Shown: piece by piece, positions 1 through 11,515 of the stretch
Layout of the letters: every line of letters starts with the position of its first letter
How positions within the stretch are numbered: the stretch's first letter is position 1
DNA from: Terfezia claveryi
Lineage: Eukaryota > Ascomycota > Pezizomycetes > Pezizales > Pezizaceae
NCBI GenBank assembly: GCA_015179025.1
Contig: WHUX01000283.1
Coordinates: forward strand, 1 to 59,293
Reading direction: 5' to 3'
Length of the DNA: 59,293 bases
Program-made: the position numbers and the translations under genes
Notes under the pieces: generated by a model
Database searches by the model: none
The model's input: the letters and a program-made list of their open reading frames with translations, nothing else
What the model was told of the DNA's origin: nothing

Positions 1-1254
1 TCAAAGCTAAAAACTCCCCGTGTTCTGGATGTCATCGACGGTCGACCCATCTCCTCTGGGGATATCACCAATATCGCGTGCATGCCTGCCCTGGTCGGGG
101 ATCACTCCGAAGCCCTCCCGATGTTTGTACCTAAGCTCAAAGACCCAATTGTGCTCGGAATCCCGTGGCTAAGAATGCACGATATATCGGTCAGCTTCGG
201 CTCTTATACCCTGCAGTTCAACAGCCAGTTTTGCAAAAAACACTGTGAGAATCCGAAGGCTACCATTACTGGGCTGTGTGCCTTGCCACCCCCGGTAACC
301 TACCCGACCCAGGTGGTGTACCTGCCTGCGCACCTCGATGCCAATTCCCCTGTATCCCCGGTTACCCTTGTTCCCCCTGTTTCTCCTGTCCCCTCTGTCC
401 CCCTAGCGACCCCAAAACCCCTGAACGTTAGCTTTATCGGGGCAGGGGCTTTCGCTTACCTCACCAGGAGGCACAAGCTGAAGGCACACGCCCTCTCCAT
501 ACATGAAGTGAACCTAGAGATTAATAAGACGGGATCCAAGGAGGAGTGGAAATCCATGGTTCCGGGGGAATACCATGAATTCATTGACCTGTTCTCGGAA
601 AAAGCAGCAGAAAAGCTTGCCCCCCATCGACCATACGACCACACAATCCCACTGGTGGAAGGAAAGACCCCCTCTTATGGACCTCTCTATGGGATGTCCC
701 GAGTGGAACTGGAAGCTCTGAAAAAATATTTGGAAGAAAACCTCAACAAGAGCTTCATTCGCCACAGCTCCTCCCCAGCGGGTGCCCCTATGCTGTTCGT
801 GAAGAAGTCGGATGGCTCTCTTCGGTTGTGTGTTGATTATCGTAGCCTGAACGAGATAACGGTCAAGAACAGATACCCCTTGCCCCTGATCCAGGAGACA
901 TTAGCCAGACTTTCCAAGGCAAAATGGTTCACCAAATTGGATCTGAGAGGGGCATACAACTTGGTACGAATTGCAGAAGGGGAGGAGTGGAAAACTGCCT
1001 TCCGGATACGATATGGCCATTTTGAGTATAACGTGATACCTTTCGGCCTAACCAATGCCTCCGCCTCTTTTCAGCACTTTATCAACGACACTCTGCGGGA
1101 GTTTCTGGATGTATTCTGCACCGCCTACCTGGACGATATCCTCATCTACTCGGATACCCTAGCAGAATACAAGATCCACGTCTGACAAGTGCTGGAGAAG
1201 CTGGAGGGAGCTGGGTTGTATCTGAAGCCAGAAAAGTGCGAGTTACATGTGCAG
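1..1254 (+). pseudogene. Ty3/gypsy pol, 5' portion (protease C-terminus and N-terminal reverse transcriptase)
   Basis: The frame is open from base 1 to a TGA at 1183-1185 and continues in the same frame to the insertion point. The start lies within the retropepsin domain, after the active-site Asp. A proline-rich spacer (about 300-415) follows. Reverse transcriptase begins near 560 and includes the tetrad YLDD with flanking DDILIYSD residues near 1125-1155. The TGA replaces an Arg codon expected between IHV and QVLEKLE, which fits CGA to TGA, a CpG transition. Homology to the nested element's own pol is nearly residue for residue, so both belong to the same or a sister family. The protein is not functional because of the stop and the insertion. 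Confidence 0.92.
1250..1254. repeat. Target-site duplication TGCAG (left copy)
   Basis: TGCAG immediately precedes the nested element's terminal TG and is repeated right after its terminal CA at 7481-7485. Five base pairs is the usual size for Ty3/gypsy integrases. Confidence 0.93.
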
Positions 1255-1779
1255 TGTAACGAGGGCTCTGGGGGACAAGGCGACCAAGAGGGACGCCGGG
1301 GAAGTGGCAAGGGGCAATCGCACACGTAGAAGCGCTACGTGTGTGATTGGGGAAAAGGCTAGAGTAAGACACACGTAGGAACGCTACGTGTGTGACCAGG
1401 GGAAGACTGAGACGGGGGCAAGGGCAAGAGGCAAGAGGCAGAGGGCAAGGGACACGAGACACGCAGAGGCAGTTGCCGCGTGTGTCAAGGGAGGCAGCTG
1501 TACTGCAGAGTTGTTTGTTCGAGACAAGGATGTGCACAAGGGAGGTGAACAAGCGCTGGGGGAAGCAAGGTCCTGTATTGGGTATACAAGACGTTGGATG
1601 GAGATCTAACGAGAGGGCGGAGGGATGAAGATATATATACATGATTCCAGGCCAAGGCCGTGGAAGGAATAAGCTTCCTGAGATTCCTATCTCGGAAGCT
1701 AAGATAACAATCACCCATCGACGACACCCGAACAAGCCTGTTCGAGTGTCAAATCAAGACTAAGAACACGGTTGTAACA
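1255..1779 (-). repeat. 3' LTR of nested gypsy element
   Basis: On the minus strand it starts TGTTACAACCG and ends CCCTCGTTACA. It contains a TATATATA box with downstream CT-rich sequence and several CACACGTAG/CTACGTGTG palindromic boxes. It is 525 bp long and aligns throughout with 6920-7480. Confidence 0.92.
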
Positions 1780-1967
1780 CTATCCCCCCTTTAGGCTGGA
1801 GCTCCAGTAACTAGGAGGCCTGAGCACGATAACCGGCAAAATCAACATAGGAAACAACAACAAAGGCAACGACAAGGATTCCAACTCCAAACAACAAGAA
1901 GAACGAGAAGAGCGAGAAGAACGAGAGTCGGACGGGCCCCACCGTATGACTCTCAAAAGACACAACA

Positions 1968-4900
1968 TCATTCCATTGGGCGAGGCTTCCTTAGGTATTG
2001 CTGGTGGAATAGGGCGACCAAATCCTGCGCATTCTCCAAGTCCTCTGCGGGTTGCCAGGTAGCCTCCTCATCCCCTAACCACTTGACCTTATACTGAACT
2101 CGTCTATAGCGTTTCCTTGAGTCCAGTACCTCCTCAACCTCCCACTCCTCTTCACCTGCGATCACCACTAGAGGAGGTGGGGGTGCTTTTGCCCGGGAAG
2201 GGGATCGTCGGCGGCTGGCTCAATTTCCGATACGTGTACAACCGGGTGGCGTTTGATGTCCTTGAGGAACCTCAATCGATAGGCATGAGTGCCCACAGCA
2301 GCCAACACCTCATAGGGTCCCAGGAATTTATGATCCAGCTTGCGGGAGTGGCGTTCTGTTCGGAAGTGCCGGCTGGAAAGCCACACCTTGTCTCCTGGCT
2401 GATATCTGGGGGCTGGCAACCATGATCCATTGGCATACTCAGCCTGCCGGGCTTGCGCAGATCCCAGCTCGGCTTTCAGGGTACGGTGGAGTTCAGCGAT
2501 TCCAACTGCGAACTCCTTAGCTGGGGGGTGGGCTTTTTGCAGGGGCGCCAGGGCATCCACGAACCGGGGGTGCCAACCGTAATTAGCCAGGAAAGGGGAG
2601 GTTTTGGAGGATTCCGAGAACTGGTTGTTCGCGGCGAATTCGCAGGTGGCCAGCAACGAAACCCAGTTATCCTGCTGGTAATTGACAAAGGCCCGCAGAT
2701 ATTGCTCCATAATGGCGTTCATCCTCTCCGATTGGCCATCCGTCTGGGGGTGATATGCCGTTGACAGGGGTACTTTGATCTCCAGAAGTTCGCAGAAGGC
2801 TTGCCAGAATTCTGAGGTAAACTGAAGGCCACGGTCGGATACGATCGACTCAGGAAGGCCATAGTATCAGAATACATTGTTGAGGTAGAGATTGGCTAAC
2901 TCTGGGGCAGAGCAGGTGTCCCAGCAAGGTATAACATGCCTCATTTTCGTCAACCGATCTACCACCATCAAGATGGCATTGAACCCCGAATCTTCTGGCA
3001 ACCCTGTCACGAAGTCCATAGTCAGGTGCAACCACGGCCGATCAGGGATATCCAGAGGTTTCAGGGTCCCATACGGGGCGTGGCGGACAGGCTTAGCACG
3101 CTTGCAAACATGGCAGTTCCATACATACGCTCCATGTCCTTCCGTTGGTCAATCCATGTATATTCCTTAGCCAGAAGCTCTAACGTTTTGGCCACTCCAG
3201 GGTGACCTGCAACCAGGCTGTCATAGTGTTCCTTGATCAATCGAAGGCGCAGCTCTCCTTCCGGCACATACAGCCATTCGAGGTGGTAGAGGAGGCCTTC
3301 CTGGACGGTACACTCGGCTAGGGAGATCTTGGGGTGGCGGCGCTGGCCAGAATCCACTGCGGTGATAATTTCCTTGGCCAGGGGGTCGTCCTCATATGCC
3401 TGTCACACTAGTTGTCGGAGGTCAGCCTCAGCTTCCGCAAGGGTATTGGCCGCCAGGTCGAGATTTTCAGGTTTCAGTACCACCTGATTCTGGTACTTCA
3501 GCCTTTCATCCCCCCTTTAGGGAGATCTCCTGATCTCCTGGTCAGTGCATCCGGCTTACCCCCAGCCTTCCCCGGCTGATACCTTATCTTGAAGTTAAAC
3601 CGAGAGAGGAATTCCGACTACCTAGCCTGTCGGCGATTTAGCAATTTGGTGGTTGTGAAGTACTCTAGGTTCTTATGGTCAGAGAGGACCTTGATAACCC
3701 CCTTTGCCGATTCCAGGTGTGGTCTCCATTCCTCGAATGCTCACACAATGGCCATTAACTCCTTATTACAGATTTCGTAATTACACTCCGCCGGGGAGTG
3801 CTTTTTGGAGAAATAGGCCATTGGGTGAAGGACTTATCGACATACTGAGACAATATCCCCGCGGAGACATAGTCGGAGGCATCAGTTTCCACGATACATT
3901 CGCTGTCTGGGTCGAAATGGGCCAGGATCGGTGTGAGCAGAAGCTTCCTTGAGGTTCTGGAAGGCAGATTGGGCTTCTGGATTCCAGTCGAAGCGCTGGT
4001 CTTTTTTGGTCAGGGCGGTGAGGGGGGCTACGATCTTCGAATATCTCAGGATAAAGCGCCGGTAAAAGTTGGCGAACCCCAGGAATGCCTGGACATCCTT
4101 GAGATTCGCTGGGATTTGCCATTCCTAGACAGCGGTAACCTTGGCAGGGTCCATCCTGATACCTTCGGTAGTGATGATTAACCCCAGATACTTGACCTCC
4201 TGCACATGAAACTCGCATTTCTCCGGTTTCAGGTATAATCCATCTTCTCCAGCTTCTCTAACACCTGCCTCACATGGATTTTGTGTTCCGCTAGGGAGTC
4301 CGAGTATATGAGGATATCGTCCAGGTAGGCTGTGCAGAACACATCGAGGAAGTCCTGCAAGGTGTCATTGATGAAGTGCTGGAAGGAGGCAGGGGCATTG
4401 GTTAGGCCAAAGGGCATCACATTATACTCAAAATGGCCATATCGTGTTCGGAAGGCAGTTTTCCACTCCTCCCCCTCGGCGATCCGTACCAGGTTGTAAG
4501 CCCCTCTTAAATCCAGTTTGGTGAACTATTTGGCCTTGGAGAGCCTGGCTAATGTCTCCTGGATTAGGGGTAGAGGGTACCTGTTTTTGACCGTTATCTC
4601 GTTTAGGCCCCGGTAATCGACACACAACCAGAGAGAGCCGTCCGATTTCTTCATGAAAAGCACTGGGGCACCTGCTGGTGAAGAGCTATGGCGAATGAAG
4701 CTCTTGTTGAGGTTTTCCACCAAGTATTTCTTCAGGGCCTCCAGCTCCACCCGGGACATTCCGTAGAGGGGATCATAGGGGGGGTCTTACCCTCTACCAG
4801 CGGAATTGTGTGGTCATATGGTTGGTGGGGCGCCAGCTTCTCCTGCGGCTTTTTCCGAGAACAGATCAATAAACTCGTGGTATTCCTCCGGGACCATGGC

Positions 4901-5800
4901 CTTCCACTCCTCCTTAGGTCGCATCTTGTTGATTTCCAGGTTCACCTCATGTATAGAAAGGGCATGCGCCTTCAGCTTGTGTCTCCTTGTGAGGTAAGCG
5001 AAAGCCCCTGCCCCAATAAAGCTAATATTCAGGGGCTTTGGGGGAGGTTGAACAGGGGGAGTAGGGGGAACGGGGGGAACGGGAGGAACGGGAGGAACGG
5101 GGGGAACAGGGGGAGCAGGGCAGTGAGCAGCATTGATGTGCGCGGGCTGGTGTACCACCTAGGTTGGGTGGATTATCGGGGGTGGTAATGCACATAGCCC
5201 CGTGACAGTGATTTTTGGACCTCCACAGTTTGTTCTGCAATAATGGCTGTTGAATTGCAAGGTGTAAGAGCCGAAGCTGACTGACACATTGTGCATTCTG
5301 AGCCAGGGGATTCCAAGGACAATTGGATATTTTAGTTTGGTCACGAACATTGGGAGGTCCTCCGAATGGTCTCCAATGGCACTGGGCAGACAGGCGAGAT
5401 AGGTAATAGCCCCAGAAGAGATAGGGCGGCCGTCAATGACATCAAGAAGGCGGGGGGTCTTTAGCTTGGAGGTTGGTATGGAGTTTTTACTGACGAAGGT
5501 CTGATCGATGAAGGCTATCCCCGAAGCACCACAATCTATGAGAGCTGATGTTACCACTGTTTTACTATTGAATTTAATAGTTATTGGTACTACAAAATGC
5601 TCGCCAAACAAGCGAGATTCATCAACAGACATAGATGCAGGCAAGGAAAACGTAGACAAAGATAAATGACCCATGATAGGTCCCTTGCTAGTGTCAGCAA
5701 CTAGGTAAGGGACTCCGCTTTTCCCGACTCCTCTGGGGTCTCGGACACCGCATGTATGGCCAGGGAGCGATTCTTTCGAAGGGGGCAAGCCACAATGAAG
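1968..5800 (-). pseudogene. Ty3/gypsy pol pseudogene (protease, RT, RNase H, integrase, chromodomain)
   Basis: Reading on the minus strand: retropepsin with ALIDCGASG near 5530, where the usual Asp-Ser-Gly is Asp-Cys-Gly; a TAG at 5159-5161 replacing the Gln seen in the sister element; a frameshift near 4845; RT from about 4759 with a Trp-to-stop at 4526-4528 and the YLDD tetrad near 4310; another frameshift near 4240; decayed RNase H at about 4000-3600; the integrase zinc-binding His/Cys region at 3357-3100; integrase core down to 2168; and a frameshift into the chromodomain at 2168-1968 (WEVEEVLDS start). Each domain matches the plus-strand element closely. Many separate lesions mean it has been inactive for some time. 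Confidence 0.9.
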
Positions 5801-6883
5801 TGGTCGGCCTTCCTACAGGCTATGCATAGCCCATTATTCCAGCGGCGATCTCTCTCCTCCTGGGTTAACCGTGGCCTACCTGCGGATAGGTCCATAGGCG
5901 CGGCACCACCTGCCACGAGAGAGGGGTGCGCGGGTTTGTTGGCCGAGGCCGGGACTTGGGCAGGCTTGGGGGTCGGTTGGTGTTGTTGGTGTTGCTGTGG
6001 TTGGTGTTGCTGTGGTTGCTGAGGTGAGAGGGTGGCAGGACGGAAGGTAAGGCGGTGTCTCAACCTAGCCATCCGTTGTTCCACCCTGGATGCCTGGTCG
6101 ATTAATTCGTCGAGACTCTTGGTCTCTGGGAGGGTGACCATAGCCTGTTGAAGTTCGTCATTCAGTCCCTCCTGGAACTGCTCAGCTTTGACTGGTCATT
6201 CCACAATACTTCTGCTGCCAGCCTGGAGAACTCTGCCACATATGTGGACAGATCCGAATTACGTTGTTTCAGGGCTCGGAGCGCTCGGCTAGCCGTACCT
6301 ACGGCATCGGGGTCCCCAAAAGCCCTGTCTAGAATAGCGAAGAGTGCCGGGATACCATCCAGCTTAATCCCAGTCTCGAGGACATATGGCTGGATTTGAT
6401 CTACTGCTTTACCCTCCAGCAGGGCAAAGACACAAGCCAATTGGTGTTGCTTGGATGGGAATCTGGCTGAGTCCCCATTGAGTTTGAGGTTTACCGAGTT
6501 CTTACAAGCTCGGAGGCGAGCCCTATCCCCATTGAATTTGGGGGGGTTGGAATACTATCGGTTTTGGCAGTTGGTGCGGAGGGTGGGGTTGCCGACATAG
6601 CGGCCATAGCGCGGTTGAGGGTCTGGATCGTGGTTCGCTCGTTGGCCAGAGCGATGGTGGCATTGTCAAGGTCGTTTTGGAGTACTGTGATTTCTTCATC
6701 GGCGGATCTCAGTTTTCGTTCAGCCACGGCCAAGCTATTGCTGAGTTCGGCCCCGATGGCATCCATGGCCTCGAAGATATCGATGATCTCTCGACGATAG
6801 GCATTCAATTCGTTCGGTCCTGAGGGTATAGGGGAGTTCCTCCAGGTTTGAAACCTGATAGCAGGTGGAGGGGTTCCGGACAT
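5701..6883 (-). pseudogene. Ty3/gypsy gag pseudogene
   Basis: The likely start is ATG at 6883 (MSGTPPPAIRFQ), soon after the 5' LTR. The open frame runs to about 6491 through a coiled-coil-like segment (heptad-rich, AERKLRSADEEITVLQ). It then shifts frame to 6440-6162, which carries the capsid-like region (FALLEGKAVDQIQPYVL), and shifts again to about 6180-5701, which holds a Gln-rich linker and a CX2CX4HX4C zinc knuckle (CIACRKADHFIVAC). Three fragments in three frames show at least two frameshifts. The Gln/Pro tract comes from a CAACAC-type microsatellite. Confidence 0.85.
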
Positions 6884-6919
6884 GACAGCATACCAGTTGG
6901 TCGAGAAGATCCAACGTAG

Positions 6920-7480
6920 TGTAACGAGGGCTCTGGGGGACAAGGCGACCAAGGGGTACGCCGGGGAAGTGGCAAGGGGCAATCGCACACGTAGGAGCGC
7001 TACTGTGTGATCGGGGAAAGGCTAGGGTAAGACACACGTAGGAACACTACGTGTGTGACCAGGGGAAGACTGAGACGGGGGCAAGGGCAAGAGGCAAGAG
7101 GCAGAGGGCAAGGGACACGAGACACATGGAGGCAGTTGCCGCGTGTATCAAGGGAGGCAACTGTACTGCAGAGTTGTTTGTTCGAGACAAGGATGTGCAC
7201 AAGGGAGGTGCACAAGCGCTGGGGGAAGCAAGGTCCTGTATTGGGTATACAAGACGTTGGATGGGGATCCAACGAGAGGGCGGAGGGATGAAGATATATA
7301 TACATGATTCCAGGCCAAGGCCGTAGAAGGAATGAGCTTCCCGAGATTCCTATCTCGGAAGCTAAGATAACAATCACCTATCGACGACACCCGAACAAGC
7401 CTGTTCGAGTATCAAAACAGCACGACACCCGAACAAGCCTGTTCGAGTGTCAAATCAAGACTAAGAACACGGTTGTGACA
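6920..7480 (-). repeat. 5' LTR of nested gypsy element, with internal tandem duplication
   Basis: This LTR is 561 bp, against 525 bp for its partner. The extra length is a tandem duplication with about 38-bp period at 7385-7448, covering a near-palindrome (CACCCGAACAAGCCTGTTCGAG). Termini are TG..CA, and it abuts the right TGCAG duplication. Confidence 0.92.
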
Positions 7481-7485
7481 TGCAG
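7481..7485. repeat. Target-site duplication TGCAG (right copy)
   Basis: This is the second copy of the 5-bp target duplication made by the nested insertion. The host pol frame resumes at 7486 (EVKYLGLI). Confidence 0.93.
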
Positions 7486-9735
7486 GAGGTTAAGTATCTA
7501 GGGTTGATCATCACCACGGAAGGTATTAGAATGGACCCCGCCAAGGTCACCGCCGTTTAGGAGTGGGAAGTCCCAGCAAATCTCAGGGATGTTCAGGCCT
7601 TCCTGGGATTCGCCAACTTTAACTAACGGTTCATTCTAGGGTATTCCAAGATCGTGGCCCCCCTCACAGCCCTGACCAAAAAGGACCGGCGATTCCACTA
7701 GAGTCCAGAACCCCAATCCGCCTTCCAGAACCTCAAGGAAGCCTTCTGCTCAGCACCAATCCTGGCCCACTTTGACCCAGACAGCGAATGTATCATGGAA
7801 ACTGACGCCTCCGACAATGTCTCTGCAGGGATCTTGTCTCAGTATGTCAACGGGATCCTCCACCCCGTGGCTTACTTCTCGAAAAAACACTCCTCGGCTG
7901 AGTGCAACTACAAGATCTATGACAAAGAACTGATGGCCATCGTGCGAGCGTTCAAAGAATGGAGGCCACATCTGGAGTCAGCCAAGGGGATCATCGAGGT
8001 ATTATCTGACCATAAAAACCTTGAGTATTTTACAACCACTAAGCTGCTTAACTGAAGGCAAGCCAGGTGGTTCGAGTTCTTATCTCGGTTCAACTTCAAG
8101 ATCAGATACCGGCCAGGAAAGGCTAGGGGCAAGCCCGATGCATTAATCCGGAGATCAGGAGATCTCCCTAAAGGGGGGGATGAAAGGCTAAAATACCAAA
8201 ATCAGGTGGTATTGAAGCTCGAAAACCTTGACCTGGTGGCCAATGTTCTTGCTGAAGCTGAGGCTGAGGCTGACCTCCGACAACTAGTGAGACAGGTATA
8301 TATGGACGACCCCCTGGCCAAGGAAATTATCACCGTAGTGGATTCTGGCCAGCGCCGCCACCCCAAGATCTCCCTAGCCGAGTGTACTATCCAGGAAGGC
8401 CTCCTCTACCACTTCGAATGGCTGTATGTGCCGGAAGGAGAGCTGCGCCTTCGATTGATCAAGGAACACCATGACAGCCTGGTTGCAGGTCACCCTGAAG
8501 TGGCCAAAACGTTAGAGCTTCTGGCCAGGGAATACACATGGATTGACCAACGGAAGGACATGGAGCGGTACGTATGGAACTGCCACGTTTGCAAGCGTGC
8601 TAAGCCTGTCCGCCACGCCCCGTATGGGACCCTGAAACCTCTGGATATCCCTGATCGGCCATGGCTGCACCTGACTATGGACTTCGTGACAGGGTTGCCA
8701 GAAGATTCGGGGTTCAATGCCATCTTGATGGTGGTAGATCGGTTGACGAAAATGAGGCATGTTATACCTTGCCGGGACACCTGCTCCACCCCAGAGTTAG
8801 CCAATCTCTACCTCAATAATGTATTCCGGTATCACAGCCTCCCCGAATCCAATGTATCCGACCGTGGCCCTCAGTTCACCTCAGAATTCTGGCAAGCCTT
8901 CTGTGAGCTTTTGGGGATCAAAGTGCGTTTGTCAACCGCATACCACCCCCAGACGGATGGCCAATCGGAGAGAATGAATGCTATTATGGAGCAATATCTG
9001 CGGGCCTTTGTTGACTACCAGCAGGATAACTGGGTTTCGTTGCTAGCTACCTGCGAATTCGCCGCGAACAACCAGTTCTCGGAATCCTCCAAAACCTCGC
9101 CTTTCCTGGCTAACTACAGTTGGCACCCCCGGTTCGTGGATGCCCTAGCGCCCCTGCAAAAAGCCAAAAAAGATGCCCCGGCCAAGGAGTTCGCAGCAGG
9201 GATTGCTGAGCTCCACTCTACCCTGAAAGCTGAGCTGGGATATGCACAAGCCAGGCAAGCCGAGTATGCCAACGGATCATGGTTGCCAGCCCCCAGATAT
9301 CAACCAGGAGACAAGGTGTGGCTCTCTAGCAGGCACTTCCGAACGGAATGGCCATCTCGCAAGTTGGATCACAAGTTCCTAAGCCCCTACGAGGTATTAG
9401 CAGCTGTGGGCACTCATGCTTATCGGCTGAGGTTTCCCAAGGATATCAAGCGCCATCCGGTCGTTCATGTCTCGGAGATCGAGCCAGCTGCCAACGATCC
9501 CCTTCCCGGGCAAAGGCACCCCCCACCTTCTCCAGTGGTGATCGCAGATGAAGAGGAGTGGGAGGTTGAGGAAGTACTGGACTCAAGGAAACGCTATGGA
9601 CGAGTTCAGTATAAGGTCAAGTGGGTAGGGGACGAGGAGACTACCTGGCAACCCGCAGAGGACTTGGAAAATGCGCAGGATTTGGTTACCCTGTTCCACC
9701 AGCAATACCCCAGGAAGACTCGCCCAGTCGACTGA
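7486..9735 (+). pseudogene. Ty3/gypsy pol, 3' portion (RT thumb, RNase H, integrase, chromodomain)
   Basis: The frame continues from base 1254. In-frame stops lie at 7558 (TAG), 7624 (TAA), 7699 (TAG, Trp expected) and 8053 (TGA, Arg expected). From 8056 to 9735 it is open without a break. RNase H spans about 7780-8060 ([16 protein letters not shown]). Integrase has a His-His-Cys-Cys zinc region (about 8460-8605) and a DDE core with Asp in MDFVTG, Asp in SDRGPQF and Glu in GQSERMN. A chromodomain (WEVEEVLDS, YKVKWVG) ends the protein at 9560-9735. No frameshift is seen, only nonsense changes, unlike the nested copy. Confidence 0.93.
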
Positions 9736-9895
9736 GGTCGTGACTTTGCATCCTTGTTGTTTTTTCTGTTCTTGTTGTTGTTCGGAGTTGGGGTTCTTGT
9801 CCTTGCTCTTATTATTGTTGTTTTCTGTGTTGATTTTGCCAGTTATCATGCCCAGGCCTCCTAGTCGCTGGAGCTCCAGCCTAAGGGGGGGATAG

Positions 9896-10408
9896 TGTAA
9901 CAACCGTATGTTCAGTTGTCATCACCTGCGATCACAGGTGATGGGTCATTGCCATTGTTGTCTTTGTCATCACCTACGATCGCAGGTGATAGGTTATTGT
10001 GTTATCGTTACCTTGCTTGGCTTCCGAGATAGGGAAGCTTCTTTCCCCCATTGCCCTGACCGAGTTATGTATATATAGAGCCTGTCCCTCGTACTGTCAT
10101 TGGATCCCCATCCAATGTCTTGTATACTAATACAGGACCTTGCTTCTCCCAGCGCTTGTGCACCTCCCTTGTGTACATCCTTGTCTCGTACAAATAACTC
10201 TGCAGCATAGCTGCCTCCCTTAACACACGCGGCAACTGCCTCCGCGTGTCTCGTGCCCCTTGCCCTCTGCCTCTCTCGCCCTCGCCCTTGCCCCCGTCCT
10301 AGCTTCTTCTCTAGTCACTCACGTAGCGTTCCTATATGTGTGTTACCCCAGTCTTGCCCTTGCCCCAGCGTACCCCTTGGTCGCCTTGTCCCCTGAGCCC
10401 TCGTTACA
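9896..10408 (+). repeat. 3' LTR of host gypsy element
   Basis: The LTR starts TGTAACAACCG right after a purine tract (AAGGGGGGGATAG, 9883-9895) and ends CCCTCGTTACA. It is related to the nested element's LTRs but clearly diverged in its first 200 bp, where two copies of an ATCACCTG..CAGGTGAT inverted repeat occur (9921-9942, 9969-9990). A TATATATAG box is near 10070. The partner LTR is outside the window, so the target duplication cannot be checked. Confidence 0.88.
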
Positions 10409-10917
10409 CATAGTGTGTTCAGTTAAATTTGAACCGAATTATATAAGAAACTGGTCCTCCAGTCAAGCAATATGCGTCAGTAGGTGACATAAAGGCTTGG
10501 CAAGTAGTCAACGGCTACTCGGCGCTGGCCCGAGTAATTCAGAGCGACATATAGCCGACTCGCCGAGTTAGAGGCTTGGGCAAAACTCGGCTGTCGATAC
10601 GAGTCTTGGTGAGGTAGTGTGGGGAAAAATCACCTCGGTACGTATACTATGTATTCCTTTTCCTTCTACAGCCTGCTACCTTTACCCATCTACCTCCCAC
10701 TGCCTACCACCAGTCTACTGCCAGTTTACCTCCAACCACCACCAGCTAGCTACCACCACTAGCTAGCCTACCTCTGCTAGCCAGCCTACCTCTGCCAGCC
10801 AGCCTACCTCTGCCAGCCTACCTATGCCTACCTCTACCCACCTCTATTGGCCTCTACCCCCGTACTGGCCTGCCTCTACCTAGCCTGCTTCTATCCTCCT
10901 CTACAATCTCAAATTCT

Positions 10918-10962
10918 GTAAGTGCTAGTTCTATCTTAATCAACCTTTACTAACTCTTCCAG
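10918..10962 (+). other. Intron-like sequence in left arm of the inverted repeat
   Basis: GTAAGT donor at 10918, a TACTAAC branch point at 10948-10954 and CAG at 10960-10962 form a textbook 45-bp fungal intron. The right arm has the same three signals in reverse complement near 12590-12640. This suggests that the repeated unit was once a transcribed gene. Confidence 0.6.
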
Positions 10963-11227
10963 CAGGTACTAAATTCAACTAACCTTTCTATTAAGGACTA
11001 AGACCAAGGCTAAACAAACTAGTAGAAGCTATACATTTATTAAATTTCACAATCCTATGTTGTAATTACTGCCAACAGGAGCTATTGTAATTACTGCTGG
11101 CATATGTATTTAAATCAAAATGAATAGTATTCATTTGGTTCAATAGCTTAAGTCTACCTTTTTGGAGTATAAGGAATCAGACTTTTTAGATACCAAAGTT
11201 ACTTAAGCATTCCATAAAAATCTCAAA

Positions 11228-11515
11228 TTGGAAACTTATACTACTTCTAACTCACATACCTCTACTACTATCTCTTTAGCTGCTGTCCCTTTTCCTGCCA
11301 TCTCTCTTGCTGTCTCTTTACCTATCTCTTCACCTGTCTCTTCTGCCTTTATTAAGCTTAATACTCCATTGACTTCTATCTCAACTACTACTTCTATTGT
11401 ACAAAATTACCTTTTGGTTGTTGATAGTAAGAAGATTTTAGTTGATAATAAGATGATTATAATATATTGGCAGAAAGCATTGGAAATTCCATTTGGAAAA
11501 ATTCAGGCTAAATAG
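11228..11515 (+). pseudogene. Unrecognised coding remnant in left arm of inverted repeat
   Basis: This 95-residue open segment is Ser/Thr-rich (SLAAVPFPAISLAVSLPISS) followed by a more ordered part (MIIIYWQKALEIPFGKIQAK). After one stop the frame goes on with MRKVVEEAIADLAIMF. The mirrored copy at 12046-11837 (minus) keeps the same MRKAVEEAIADLAIMF segment, so the peptide was probably real once. I do not recognise the family. Stops in both copies argue against current function. Confidence 0.4.

Larger units (their letters stand above)
1255..7480 (-). mobile_element. Nested Ty3/gypsy retrotransposon, complete but degenerate, 6226 bp
   Basis: The element runs on the minus strand: 5' LTR 6920-7480, gag 6883-5701, pol 5788-1968, purine-rich tract near 1780-1795, 3' LTR 1255-1779. 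Both ends are TG..CA and TGCAG flanks it on both sides. It inserted into the RT domain of a related element in opposite orientation. The two LTRs differ by roughly twenty substitutions by eye over about 520 aligned bases, mostly transitions, plus a duplicated block, so the insertion is not recent. Coding capacity is destroyed by both stops and frameshifts. Confidence 0.93.
1..10408 (+). mobile_element. Ty3/gypsy chromodomain retrotransposon (host of a nested insertion), 5' part outside window
   Basis: A plus-strand Ty3/gypsy element enters from the left edge inside its protease region, reaches reverse transcriptase, is interrupted at 1254, and resumes at 7486 with the rest of reverse transcriptase, RNase H, integrase and a C-terminal chromodomain. 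It ends in an LTR at 9896-10408. The 5' LTR and gag lie outside the window. Removing 1255-7485 joins the two parts in the same reading frame. The chromodomain places it in the chromovirus group, known in fungi for targeting heterochromatin. The element is dead: its pol carries at least five in-frame stops. Confidence 0.93.

Noticed and set aside
1388..1735. Several open frames on both strands inside the LTRs
   Set aside because: They lie wholly in LTR sequence, recur in the other LTR and have low-complexity content.
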